Below, in pieces: positions 23,371 through 35,887 of a stretch of DNA of 64,000 nt. Numbering within the stretch: the first letter of the stretch is position 1; each line of letters begins with the position of its first letter. Under the pieces are notes generated by a model. That model was not told the DNA's origin and searched no databases. It was given only the letters and a program-made list of their open reading frames with translations. The stretch comes from Populus alba (lineage: Eukaryota; Streptophyta; Magnoliopsida; Malpighiales; Salicaceae): NCBI RefSeq assembly GCF_005239225.2, contig NC_133301.1, positions 12,772,318-12,836,317 on the forward strand, read 5' to 3'. Position numbers and translations under genes: made by a program.

Positions 23371-25179
23371 TTCAATTATCACACTCCGGAATACCCAAAA
23401 AAACAGACCACGCAGTCATCAGACCAAGAAAATTGATGACAGACACTGGCCAGGCCATATTTATAGTTGAGGGGTCAATTGAACCCTCTCAACTCCCAGA
23501 ATATACTACTAATTATATCTTATATTATGTAAATTAATCTACAGTGTTTTACGTGATTGATCCCGATACAATACTGGAGAAATCTTAAACTATCAGCTTT
23601 TTCTTACTCTATATAGTATTCTTTTTTCTAAAGAATACTATATATAAAAAATTGATTGCTTAAAATTATTGAAACATTCTCATTGATTGTTCAAGATTAT
23701 TCTTCTAGATCTTTTGTTTTTAATCTAAGTTGTATTTAAAACTCTTTCCTTACAATAAAAAAAAACCCTTTCCGTTTTAAATCTCTTATTTTCCTCCTCT
23801 CTTACAAATATTGATGGTTTTATCAATTTTAATTCATTAAGAACTTTCAACAAATATTACTTTGCTTGAGATTTTCAATGAATCTTGAAATTTAAATTAA
23901 CCAATATAATTTGTCATGTTCTATATATTTTGTTAGAATTCACTTCACTCTACTCTTTAAAACACTTAATATAATATCTTAAAATTGAAATGTAAGGTTT
24001 TAATAAATAGTATGTGTTTGGTATTGTTTTTAAAAATGCTTTTTATTTGAAAATATAATAAAATAGTTTTTCTTTGTTTTTTTTTTATAAAACACATAAA
24101 AAAAACAGAAACTACCGTATTCCCAATCACTCAATCACTCTCTTTTGTTACACTATTGGTTTTCTATGCTTAATTTCCACGACACAGGAGATTACAAGAG
24201 GATAATTAATAAAAAAGAGGTTAATTAACTAATTTGAACAAGACTCATCCACCAACAAGTGTGAGAATACTATTAAATATATTTCAAAGAATATACAGTA
24301 GCAAGAACACATTACTATACATGTAATTTAAATATTGGGATTAAATCCAGGACAGAACTCAATCAGAAGAAGTCTGAGCTAATATATTTGTTTAATTCTT
24401 CTCCGAGCAATCTCGCTTGGACTGCCCTAGCTACAAGCACATAACTCTGTGGGCAAAACTGTTGTTTATTAATAAAATGGTAAGATTTTAAATTTATTTT
24501 TTAGTAGTTATGAGTTTGAGTTTTTTTAAAATTATTAAAGATTTATATAATTATTAATTTTAAAATTTATAAAAATTAGTTAAGATATATACAAATTGAT
24601 TTGAATACTTACATTAATAATAATAATAAAAAAATACTGTTTATTATTATATGGCTGATGCACGATGGTGTGTTGCTTTGACAAAACGTAGTGGGCTACA
24701 AGTCTCTTAACACTCGCATGTGCACTGTATGCCAATAACTTGTAATTATATTTAATATCATTATTAGATCTCTGCTTAGTTTCAGTTCCAACGTCTGAAT
24801 TCTCAGATTTCTGCTCCAATTTCTGTATTCTTAAGAGTATTTTCAAATGCTTGAATATGCAATTATTTTTGTTCCACGTTAGTTCATGGATATTTTAGAA
24901 TTAACTTGTGCATCAACCAACCAAATTTAATTCTTGTTTTTGGGTGGTCTTAAATGTGTTCCTCTCCCATCGTTTTAGAAGAATTTAATAATTTTTTTTT
25001 TATGTGATGCTCTCGAGATTTGAACTCATGAGATAATAATAAGAATGAAGAGAAGAATATACCTCCTATAAACTCCTTAAAATAACTTTAAGAAGAGGAA
25101 ATATTGATATCGATCTTAACTCATTGTTGATATTTGCTTCATAACTTCCTTTGAATGGCTTTTGAAATAGAAATATTAA

Positions 25180-25400
25180 GGGTGTGTTTGACCAAATTAT
25201 CGCTTCATGAAATTTTTCTGTTTTAAATTATTATTTGGATATTTTTATATTATTGTGATTTGATAATGTTAAAAATAAAATTTAAAAAAAATAAAAAATA
25301 TTATTTTGATATATTTTCAAGAAAAAAATACTTTAAAAATAAATCTGTTTTTCTAATTTTTCAACTCACAATCAACGTTTTTTAGGTTTTAAGAAAAATG
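25180..25400. repeat. Family A copy, reverse orientation
   Basis: Starts gggtgtgtttgaccaaatta, has the blocks tattattgtgatttgataatg and aaaaaatattattttgatatattttcaag, and ends near tttttctaatttttc. The opening gtgtttg is typical of the outer edge of this family. Confidence 0.65.
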
Positions 25401-25544
25401 AGTTTTTAGCTAATTCTTTTTTAACTTAAAAGAACTCATAGAGATTTAACTTGTTTTTGGGCCAGGTTTTAGGTTTATTAAGGCTAATATATTTGCAAAA
25501 AAAAAAAAAAATCAAAGTCTTCAATTTATTATTGAATCAATCAT

Positions 25545-25750
25545 CTTTTAAGACTGTTTGAAATTATTATAGCAATTGTAGTTTAAAATAATTTTTATTT
25601 ATAAATGTTTTAAAATGATTTTTTTTGTTTTTTAAAAAATGATTTTTTAAAATCAATATATTAAAATAATCTTAAAATATAAAAATAAACTTTTAACAAA
25701 TTTATTCTTAAAAAATTTTAAAAATATAATTTTAACCGTTTTTTCCAGGC
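25545..25750. repeat. Family A copy
   Basis: Blocks agactgtttgaaattatt, tttttatttataaatgttttaaaatga, aatcaatatattaaaataatc and the end block aaccgttttttcc (quoted in parts). Orientation is forward. Confidence 0.6.
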
Positions 25751-26369
25751 AAGTTTTATATAGTTTGCTTAGGATAATATAATCTACACAGACAAACACT
25801 TCACACGTGGAAAGATGAAACAGTGACTCATCATGTCAATCCATCCTTAGTCGCTGCCCACTTCTTTTTAGTCTCTTCTAGTTCGAAGAAGTTATGGCCA
25901 TGATGTTTTTGTACCTAACACTAATTTATTGTTTATATTATATAACACACTTGATTAATATTTTAGTGGCTTGTATGATTTTTTTTAATACACGAATTCT
26001 TAACACAAATCATCAAGAAGAAGCTAAAGAGACGTGGACCTACCTTTGAGTCCCACGAAGACTCACGCCAGCCCTTGCCCTCCTCCAGATACCTTGTCAT
26101 AAGGCAAGTTTTTTTTTTTTTTTAATTAATACGGATGTGTGGATTAATTTGCATATATTTCAATTAATTTTACGGATTTTTAAGTTAATAATTATATAAA
26201 TTTTTAATAACCTTAAAATTTATAAGACTCGAACTAGTAATTTCTAGAAAATAAATTAAATTCAATATATTAATATTGAGGGATGTGGACATCACACAAT
26301 CAATGGCATGCTTAATTTTATATGCCACGAGGTCAAAGTAGCGTTTAAGATGAAGATGATTGACACTAC

Positions 26370-26610
26370 TAAAAGTGCTTTTTGGTATACTTTTCAAACT
26401 GTTTTTGATTTAAAAAAAGTATTAAATTGATTTATTTAATTGCTTCTAGATGATTTTGATATTTTAGTATTACAAATAAAAGAAAAATCTAAAAAAAGAT
26501 TACTTTGAATGTATTTTTTAATTTTGTGTGCTAATATAAAAAAACATGAAAAATATTATTTGAAAATATTTTTAATTAAAAAATATTTTTTAAAAAGTAT
26601 CCTACACCAC
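26370..26610. repeat. Family A copy
   Basis: Blocks agtgctttttggtatac, tgatattttagtattacaaata, gattactttgaatgtattttt and ttaaaaaatattttttaaaaag (partial quotes) in the usual order. Confidence 0.55.
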
Positions 26611-27583
26611 AATATCAAATACACACTAAACATTTTTACATTACATTACATTACATTCTATTTTTTAATTATTGTTCATTTGAAAAGCATCAAAAAGATG
26701 TAGGTGTTTTGGATGTTTTAGTATGTTAAAATTAATTTTTTTAAAACATATTTCCAACTAAAAGCCATTTACTATTCACTATAAAAATAAAATTGATGTT
26801 CTTCATCAGCTAATTAATCAAGACAAAACCCTCCATTAAAGTTATTGCCGATGACGATAATCTAGTGGTCTGTTGTCTAGATGGTTAAGAAATGTTAATC
26901 GTGCAAACACTGATCTTCAATTTTCTTGCCTTTTATAATCATAAGAAAGAAAAGCGACACGCCGTTTGACTTAAAATCTAATCCACACGATTCTTTAACC
27001 TGTCATCTCTATCCAAAAGTCCAACTAAAGCAAAAGCTTAAAACAAGCAAAAGCAAAAACCGTCAAATAAAAAAGTCATAATGAAAGCTGCCATCGCCTT
27101 TTCATTTTCTCTCAGCATAATTATTCCATAATTATAGAAAAAGCTATATAAAAATCTTAAATACTGCTGGTGACATCATGGGAGGGAGATCCAAACTGGG
27201 ATTGAAAAAAAAATAATAATAATAATATTAAAGTTGCGAATAATAAAATAAAAAAATGTAACAAAACCTAACCCCCTTCTTAAAACACAAACAACAACAG
27301 TATGTTGTTCTGGGGACTTGGACCGTCTTGTTACTTTGCTCTTGTCGTTGGTACTTGGTGGTGTAGTTGGGGTTAGCTAGCTTAAGCCAAAGTCTACGTA
27401 AATACGGCGTCGTGCCATCCACTAATACATCAGACCCTTATTTTAGTAGACTTTGAAACGGAAGATGAATCCTACACGTCACACCCTCTCTCCAACCCTT
27501 TTCTCACTTTGACTTTTTTCTCCCTCAACTTTTTTATTATCTACTCTAATAGTAAATCACGAAAGTCAGTCAACGCCGTTAGA

Positions 27584-30528
27584 TCACGGTTTGGAAACGG
27601 AAGCAGCATCCTTCACAGCGCCACCATCACCTCCAACGTTACCCATTGTAGCCGACTGGACGGTCAAAACAGACATGCTGGGTGAGGTTGGCCCTTCGCC
27701 GTTGGATTGGAGCAAGGCGTGGTGGTTGTTGTTGATCGCGGGGCTCCTGTTGTGACACGTGGCGGTTGAGATAGCGGTTGCGAGTGAGATGGGCATCAAA
27801 CAAAGCCCTTTCCCTTGTAAATACTGCATGGCCGAGCCCATGTCCTCCTCCATCAGCTTAGCCACCTGGTGCTCTGTCACCGTCAAGCTGCTGTCGTTAG
27901 TCCTGGCCGTGTGGTTGCCGTTAGAGGTACGTGCGAGGGACCCACCATCGGCACTGGCTTGGATACAGTCACCACCAGCCTACAGAGACAGGAAAAAAAA
28001 ACACAGGAAATGTTGTTTATGATTGTTTCTCTTTTAAAGAGGAATCTGAGAAAAAAGAGAGCACGCGTGCTACTTTTGTTCTTGTCGTGTTGTTGTGATT
28101 GCGGGGGTTCAGGGGACTTTGGATTGGACTGGTGGGGCGGCGAGAGGCTTTGTGTATTTTTCACTACATGGAAAACTAGTTGGTTTTCAAGGGTCCATTT
28201 AGGGCATGGTCTGTGCAGTAAAAAATTCGATATTTTTCTGGTTAATCAGTATATATTATGACTTTCTGAAAGCTTAGTAAAAAAAAACTGTTATTCATAG
28301 CTTTTTTTAAATCTATTTTTTTAATTGAATTAGGTAAATAAAACTAATTCTTTTAATTTTCTGTATTAAAAAAGAGAGGTGAAATTATCCTCAGTTGAAG
28401 TTACTGTAGCGTATGTTAAAGAGATTACCTCAGAGGAAATGTCAGCAACAAGGGGGGCAACGGCAGCTGCAGCGCCTAATCTGCTCATGCTCAAGACCTG
28501 CTTGTACGCAGGAAAACAAGAGACAATAATTAGCCAGCGAAGAACACTTAATTAATGTTAATTAATTATAAAAAGGAGACAATGAGTGAGGGAATATTAG
28601 TTTGGTAATAAGCCAGCAAGTAGATACATACCATAAAAGAAGATTTAAAAACCATATCTTAAAAAAATAATACGTCAACCAAACATGGGAATCACTTGAA
28701 TTATTATAAAATTTAAAGTAAAAAAAATAAAGTTCAGTTGGAGAAAGATGAGAACCTTGACTTGGAGCTGCAGGAATTTAACATAGTCGATGATCTCATC
28801 AAGCATTGAAGCCTTGTCTGTCTGTCATTCCACAAAAGCTCCTCAGTACAGAATTCTTAATCCTTAATTTAATTACATATTAATTAATTACAAGTAATAA
28901 TTAGCTCTTTGAGATTGCCCCTTATAAAAATGGTTTTTTATGTTAAAATATATATTTTAATATTAATACATTAAAAATAAAAAAAAATTCAGTTAAAAAA
29001 CAATCTTGAAGAAGAAGTAAAAACAGATGAAGAAGCGGTGTAAAACAGAAATCCCGATCCATTCGCCAGCCATTGCGGGAGCTGATTGGAGAACAGTTCT
29101 GGGACCAACTAACAAACAGTCTAAAAAGAACAGCGCAATACACCTAATTCAGAAACAACCCACTATAATATCGACACCTGTCTACCCAGAAAATAGAACC
29201 ACCCGAAATTTCAAGGAACACACTAGAAACTGATAAAAACCTGACCGGCCAGTTACTAGAAGAAGATGACGATGAAGAAGAAGAATCAGTTCAGTTTTTC
29301 TTCTGGTTTCTTGGTCAATCAAATTGAGCAGTGGCCGCCAATGATTTTAAAGAGATATAAATTAGAAGTTCATGTATTGTTCTTGTTTTACCTTGTTGGC
29401 ATTAGGCACCAACTCCTGCAGAGCTTTCATTCTTTCTGCAATTCTCTCCCTTCGTAACTGCGCACATAAAAAATCACTCAATCCATGTTTATTTTCGTAC
29501 TGATTAATGGCATAAAGTGAGAGTCAGTGACAAGGAGGGGTAAGAAGAGTACCCTTTCAGCTATGCTATGTGGGTCCGTTGCTTGACCTCTTCTAGCCCT
29601 AACCCTTTGTCTAGGTTGAGCTGGTGCACCACCATTGGAGCCACTTGCTTGAGGTTGGTTCATCACAGCCGTGGTGGCTGCCCCTTGAGCCCCAAAATTC
29701 TGTGCCTGCATAGCCCCTCCCTGTACAATAACACAAGATTAATAAAATAAACGTGTAGAAGATATGAGTAGAAAATCTGAATGCATACCTGGGGATGGTT
29801 AAAATGTTGCATGGGCTGGTTCGACGCCTGACCAGTTCCGTTCATAGATCCAGCACCAAACCCATTAAACAATCCTTGCATTGAACCATCTCCTCCCTGA
29901 ACGAGGGGGAAAAAACACAGATAATAAGCTGGCAATTTAATAGAATTTAGTCCCAGCTGCTAGCTCTGTTTCGTAAAACTAAAAATGAAAATGAAAAGGA
30001 ATTCATAACAAGGAAGATGAAAACCACCTTATAGGAGGAGCCATCAATGACGTCGTTTTGAGGGAGGCCGCCGCGAGCAGCAGCCATCAGAAGCTGCTGT
30101 TGTATCATCATTTTAGCGGCAGCGGCAGCGGCGGCAGCACCACCACCACTGATCTGGTGTTGTCTCAGCTTAGAAGCCAAAATTACAGACTCATCAAAGT
30201 TATTATGAAACCCAAGATTACTATTGTCGGTATTAGATGGCGCGGTTTCATCCGACAAGTCTCTAGGTTTGGCTATAGAGTTGCTGCTGTCGTTGGTATT
30301 AAGGGGCATGGTGAGGTCCCAAGGAGACTTGAGGTCAGGCCATGAACAGGGAGGAATAGTAGACAGCATTTGTTCAAGAAAATCATCATTCGAGGACGAA
30401 TTGGGATCAAAGTGAGAGTTTTGGATCTGTGAAGGGTTCTGTTGGTTTTGAAGGTCTTGCAGAGGGATTTGTGATGATGGGTTTAAGAGCGAGTTCATCC
30501 CTTGCATTTCTCTACTACAAGGCTGCAT
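27584..30528 (-). CDS. bHLH transcription factor, LRL type (bHLH66/bHLH69/bHLH82-like)
   Basis: Seven exons, all joined in phase 0: 30528-30028, 29896-29789, 29720-29553, 29457-29392, 28821-28756, 28497-28429 and 27979-27584, giving 457 aa. The bHLH domain spans exons 3-5 at residues ~243-303. Its basic region is [20 protein letters not shown] with the His, Glu and Arg that contact an E-box, then helix 1 ([10 protein letters not shown]), the loop, and helix 2 ([18 protein letters not shown]). The tail has [15 protein letters not shown] and [20 protein letters not shown], conserved in the LRL group. N-terminal residues are rich in Asn, Gln and Ser and include an Ala8 tract after three Gly. Arabidopsis LRL1-3 act in the nucleus and promote root-hair growth. 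The Met at 30528 is chosen because it is the first one matching the family start [11 protein letters not shown]. Confidence 0.95.
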
Positions 30529-32340
30529 CTTTTTGAAACAGAATTTATAGATTTCGTAAGAGCCTGAGGGTTTTGGGGTTTTGTGTGATATATATATGTA
30601 TTTGAGATGGGTTTTGGATTTGGTTTGCTTCAAGAGGATGGAAAACGAGAAGGAAACAGGAGTGAAGAGGGCATTTGGGTTTCCGAATAACGTTTATTTA
30701 GGCCAAGACTGGAGAGAGAGGAGATCTCTTCCACTAATTCCCTGTTTTTTTTTTTTTCCCTTCTTCTTCTTCCTTGTGTGTTAGGGATTGGAGGATATTA
30801 AATAGCAAAAGGGAAGCTTCTTTGTTTGGGTTTTGATTAGCTATCTTTTGTTTCATCTATGTATCCTTTGGGGGTTTAGCTGGTGTGTTAGCCATGGTAG
30901 GGTTACCTGTGGATTTAGAGAATGTTTGTTTATATTTTTAAACTTTTCTTTTGTAACTTTGTTATAAAAAAATATGATTTTCATATATTATTAATTAAAA
31001 AGCAGCCTACTAAGACATTATTTGTTTGTGTGGGAAAACATTCTTTTTATTTTTATTTTAATTATGTTGATATGTTAATTTTAAAAAATAATAATAAAAT
31101 AATATCTTAATATATCTCAAATTAAAATACACTTTAAGAAAACAACTTTTAACAAAATACCACACACTATCTAAATAGCAGCACCAAACAGCTTTGTCCA
31201 ATGGCCACTGTCGATGATAACGCGTGAGTTCCACTCTTTCTTTATTAGAGGCCAGGAGCCCAAGACCGTTTCTTTTCCTTTATTTTTTTCCTTTCTAAAA
31301 AGGGCCCTTTTCCCCCTTTTGACATGAAGTGTTAATTGAAACTTCTTATCATAAAAATTCATGTGCGTAGAGGTGCTGTGTATATAATTATCATTTATTT
31401 AAATTGTTTTACTTATGTGTATGTATTATTGACAGTTAAAATAAAATAATTGCGGACAAATACAGACACGCATACATGGTTTTGAAAACACATGACTTTA
31501 ATTTAGTATATTTAAACATTTTACTTCAAATCATTGTGTTATGAATATTATTTTTGCTTATATATTGAATTTGAAAAATTTACCTGTTAATTGCACTAAA
31601 AAATCCATTAATTTTTGTAGAATTAAGTATTTAACAAGTGTTGCATGTAATCTTAATTATACATGGTATTAGAGTTGTTTGGAAATGTAGTAGTTATTAT
31701 TTTTAAAGTGTTTTTTTGTTAGAAAATATATCAAAATAAAAATTTTTTGTAAAAAATTAAAATCTAATTTTGATATTAACACATCAAAACAATTTAAAAA
31801 ATATTATAATAAATTATTTTAAAATTAAAAAAATAAAATTTTTAGAAATACCATTGAACTAAAGTACTAAATAAAGCTTTAAAATTTTCATGAACTATCA
31901 TTTGCACAGTTATTTTTTAACCGATTATTTGGTATTATAATAATAATAATTTTTTAAAATATTTTTTGTTTAACAATATATTAAAATAATATTTTTAATA
32001 TCAATATATTAAAATAATTTGAAAATATAAAATATAATTTTTTAAAAAAAAATAATTTAAAAAACATAAAAATAAATACACGTACTATAAGCCCCGCGTG
32101 GTCGGCCAGTACATTACAGTTCGCTTTCAACCGCGTTGCTCAATGCTAATTAGTTTACCCTTTTTGTCATTTATGGAAAATGTGACGTAACAAGCAACTA
32201 GCTACTGCTAATCAATATCCTAATGACACCTCCAAACAACCCACCGCCATTAATTACCATCTAAGCACAGACATATTTACAAGAACCATCCTCTGAGCCG
32301 ACGCGACCCCACTTCACTCGGATCACATCTAATATTTCAG
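30529..32340. other. bHLH 5' flank and repeat-rich DNA
   Basis: On the minus strand the leader of the bHLH gene lies just right of 30528 and is CT-rich. CTATTTAATA at about 30797-30806 (-) could be its TATA box. Family A copies lie at about 30905-31150, 31675-31860 and 31915-32085, each with the aaaatatattaaaataa or reverse core. No other gene is seen. Confidence 0.45.
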
Positions 32341-32690
32341 TTGGAAGTACAGTTTTTAAACCCGGTTTAATAGCTGGCCCGGTCCATAATCCGATTCAAA
32401 ATTTGGATTTCAGGTTTTGATCAGGTCACTAGATTTTGACTGGGTCATTGAGTCATCCAGGTCAATTTCTATTTTAAAAAAATCAAAACGATATCTTTTT
32501 AATTAAAAAAAAAACAAATGTTAACGGGGCTACAATTGAGCTTTTTACTGGGTTCTGTCAGGTTAACCTACTAAATCACATTGGATCATGATTTTTTTTC
32601 TTCTTCAACTTGACCTAATTTTAGTCCTGGATTAATCTGCCGGGTCGGACTTTAAAAATATAGTTGTAAGTTAAATAAGTCATTTGTGGA
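32341..32690. repeat. Dispersed repeat with 'cccggttt..gggtca' blocks (family C)
   Basis: Contains aacccggtttaatagctggcccggtc, gatcaggtcactagattttgactgggtcattgagtcatccaggtcaa and ggttctgtcaggttaacctac (each split here from longer motifs), ending gccgggtcggac. Such gggtca/ccgggt-rich DNA is typical of abundant transposon remnants in poplar. It shares ggttaacc and gggtca words with family B but not its full unit. Confidence 0.55.
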
Positions 32691-35103
32691 TTGAGAATGA
32701 ATCTAAGCTATTATTTATATATTTTTTAAATGATATTATTGTATAAAAATATTTTTATAAAAAACTAAAATAATATTATCTTAATTCAATAATAATAATT
32801 AAAAAAATATATGATATATATAAGCCAAGTTTTACATCGGGAAATCACTAAGTTTCGCTGCTCAAGCTGGTTTTTTTAATCATGACAACATTCTTGCATG
32901 AATGAAGTGATGATCAAGTAATGGTGAGTTGATTATTTGTAGCCTATATTATAGGGTGGTTAAGATTGGTTTTTTTTTTTTAAAATTATTAAAAATTATA
33001 TTAAAATAATATTTTTTAAAATAATTAAAAAATATATAAAAAATTAATTTTAAACTAAATTTTTTAAAAAACACGATTAAACAACAGTGATTTCATGACT
33101 ATATCATATCTTGCTAGTAGTGGCCTTGCTTCTTTCCCTCGTATTTAGCCGCCACATTCAGTTTTTTTTTTTTTAATTTATTTGACCATGTCTATTTTTC
33201 GCCCCAATTTCGCCTCAAATTAATTCGAGGCCGGTGGCCAATCAACTACCCAAAGTAATCGAAGATGAGTAGTTAAATATAAATAATTTTTTTTTTAATT
33301 ACTGGAAATGACAAATAACATAGCTCCTCTAATACAACAACAACAAAAAAAAATAAAGGTGAAGGAGTTGGAGGCATTTTCCACCCATCAAAATCTCCAT
33401 AGCTCTAGAAATTTTTGTGAAATTCTATTGTTAATCCCTCGTCTCCGTGTCAAATGTGCTGTAAAATATTCTGATGTTAAATTAAACTTTGATTTTATGA
33501 AATAAAATATTAGGTTCTTGTTAAAAAAATTTGAAAGACTAAGTAACGAATTTAATTTAAAAAAATTTGATCCCTCTTTTAGTTCAATTTGGTTTGACAA
33601 TTAGAGGTCGAGAAATCGTACGTAGGCAAAAAAAGTAAATCAAGACTTGTGATTCATATTTTAACTTGGTTTAATTTATGTTTTTTAAACAGATTAAAAA
33701 GTGTGTCTAGGTTTATAGAGGTTTTTAGGATGTTTTGGAGTTGTTATTATGTTAAAACAAACTGAAATTTGAGTTTTCATGGTCCAAAAACCCGAACTCA
33801 ATTTTTTAGCCACTTGAAATGGCTATAGCTGAAATTTAAACTAGAAAATAACAAATTATTTGTCTAGATTGATGATATATTGTCCATTCTATTAAAAATA
33901 AGAGAGTAGAGCTATGTGTCATGATTCATCTATTTAATAATAATAAAAAAGAAATATCCAAGATATAGTTTCTAAGAAGATTAAAGCTTTATAAGGTAAT
34001 AATAATAATAATAATATATTTATAAATAAGTATACATTAACCTAATATGTAGATTTTAAAGAAAAAATAGCAAGGATCGGTTCACCCTCCCTGTCCAGAA
34101 AACTGAAAAGAAAAGGATGCGAACCCGAGAACACATTATTAAAACTAAAAAAGGAATCGAAATATATATAATTTATGCATTGATCACATCCCAGTCTTGA
34201 ATGCAGGAATGATTTATAGTATTTTATGTGTTTTATATATATATATATATTCCTTACCAATGCAATTGCATGCACATGCTCAAATGAAGATGCGACTAAA
34301 TCAAAAGAAATAGATTGTGATATTTGGATTGTTGGAGGGTTCATGATCACAGAAAGATCCAAGTGCTGCTCCTCCGATATATGTTACCATTTCCAATTTT
34401 CATGGGATCTTAGCTGTTCAGAACCCATGTTCATTGCATCGTATCTTGGATTACAAGGCAGGGAAATCTCTGAAAATCATGAACAACCTCCCAAAGAATT
34501 CAATGCATCGCAAACAACGTCCACAGGTTCATCTCAAATCAACTAAATGGGAATTTAAAACACATATATGCTCCTCTATATGCAGACACCAGTACATGCA
34601 TGCCCATAAGAAGCTTTCAAGAAAAATCCTTTTGAATATTCTCTCAAATTTATCAAACCCTAATTTAACAACTCTTTACTCATTACGAAAGTACTTTAAA
34701 AGTGCAAAATCTTGTGCTTTCTCAATGGATTCTGGATCATGTATTGATGAGCTGAAATTGTTTAACAGATGGGATATTCTTACTTTCAAGAAAAGCAAAG
34801 CATTGTAACTCTTCAATATCCGGTGTAAAAGGCACCATCTCTATTGCGTTGAAACGATCGAGTTAATTTTTCAAGTGTTCAAGCTAATCAAATTAATAAC
34901 ATTATAAGATCTGATCTTGTTTTTTTTTTTGGTGGCTTAAGTATAATTAACACGATATATTCCATAATATATAAGCTTGAATTTTGAGAGGATTTTCGTA
35001 AGATATAGCGAGTGATTGTTTCTTCTATGTTGTGAGAATATGAATGTGGTCATGGCTACCCTAGCGTGCAGGATCAGAGGCGCTCCCAACAGTAGACCTC
35101 TTC

Positions 35104-35139
<36 letters not shown>
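35104..35139. repeat. (AT)n(GT)n microsatellite
   Basis: An AT run passes directly into a GT run of about 12 units. Confidence 0.95.
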
Positions 35140-35845
35140 CACAATTATCATTCTAATTAATTATTTAAATTAAAGAAGATGAGAAAAATGAATATTTACT
35201 AATTTTAATATATTTTTTCCTGAAAAGTAGCGAATATATATATGCAATTCTACCATCAGAGGGAGAGCTAACTGTAGAAATATAATTGTGGATGGTACGT
35301 TACACACAGGCCATATCACCAAATTCACACGGCATCGAGTTAACTCTTTCTTTCTGTTCGACCTAGTTAAAGTCAATGAAAGATTTAATGTACTCCTAGA
35401 ATTTCAACTCTTTTTTTTTTTTTTTTTCTTTTTCCTGTTCAAAGTCACTACTGACGTCTGACGAAGTTACAGAAGTGCATTTTTTCCTCACCATGAAAAT
35501 TCCCACTTCTGCCAATCAACTTCCCTGGCTATCAGTACCTTTGACACTGCGCAGTGATTTGCTTTCTTGTATCAGCACCATAAAGGGAACAAGATGTTTA
35601 GGATTAATTAGGTTGTTAAGCAGGATTAGCTCGCATTATTTCTGTCAAGGCATGATTAGAGTCCACATCTTGAAATTAGTGTGATTAAGATGGGCTACAC
35701 ATCATATTCTTTTCCACGAGAGGGTGAAATGATTTGATGGGATTGAATACAAAACTAACTTCAAAATGAAGTGGAAAAGGTGTTTTGTCATGGCTAGCTA
35801 GAAATAGCTTTAGCAAAGGCACTTGGCCAGGGCAAGACACTAACA

Positions 35846-35887
35846 GTATGTATGTATGTACTTTCGTATGTATGTATGTATGTATGT
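35846..35887. repeat. (GTAT)n microsatellite, interrupted
   Basis: Two GTAT runs (35846-35860 and 35866-35887) separated by ctttc. Confidence 0.95.

Larger units (their letters stand above)
22126..27583. other. Repeat-rich intergenic region between COA6 and the bHLH gene
   Basis: No gene supported. Several family A copies are listed separately. Small features include (ACATT)n at about 26637-26657. The last 150 bp before 27583 probably hold the 3' UTR of the bHLH gene. Open frames at 24580-24846 (-), 26185-26397 (-) and 27228-27422 (-) have no recognisable domains. Confidence 0.45.

Noticed and set aside
34226..34808. Two overlapping plus-strand open frames of 106 and 124 codons
   Set aside because: Composition is reasonable, but no family is recognised, the two frames conflict, and no promoter or splice evidence supports either.
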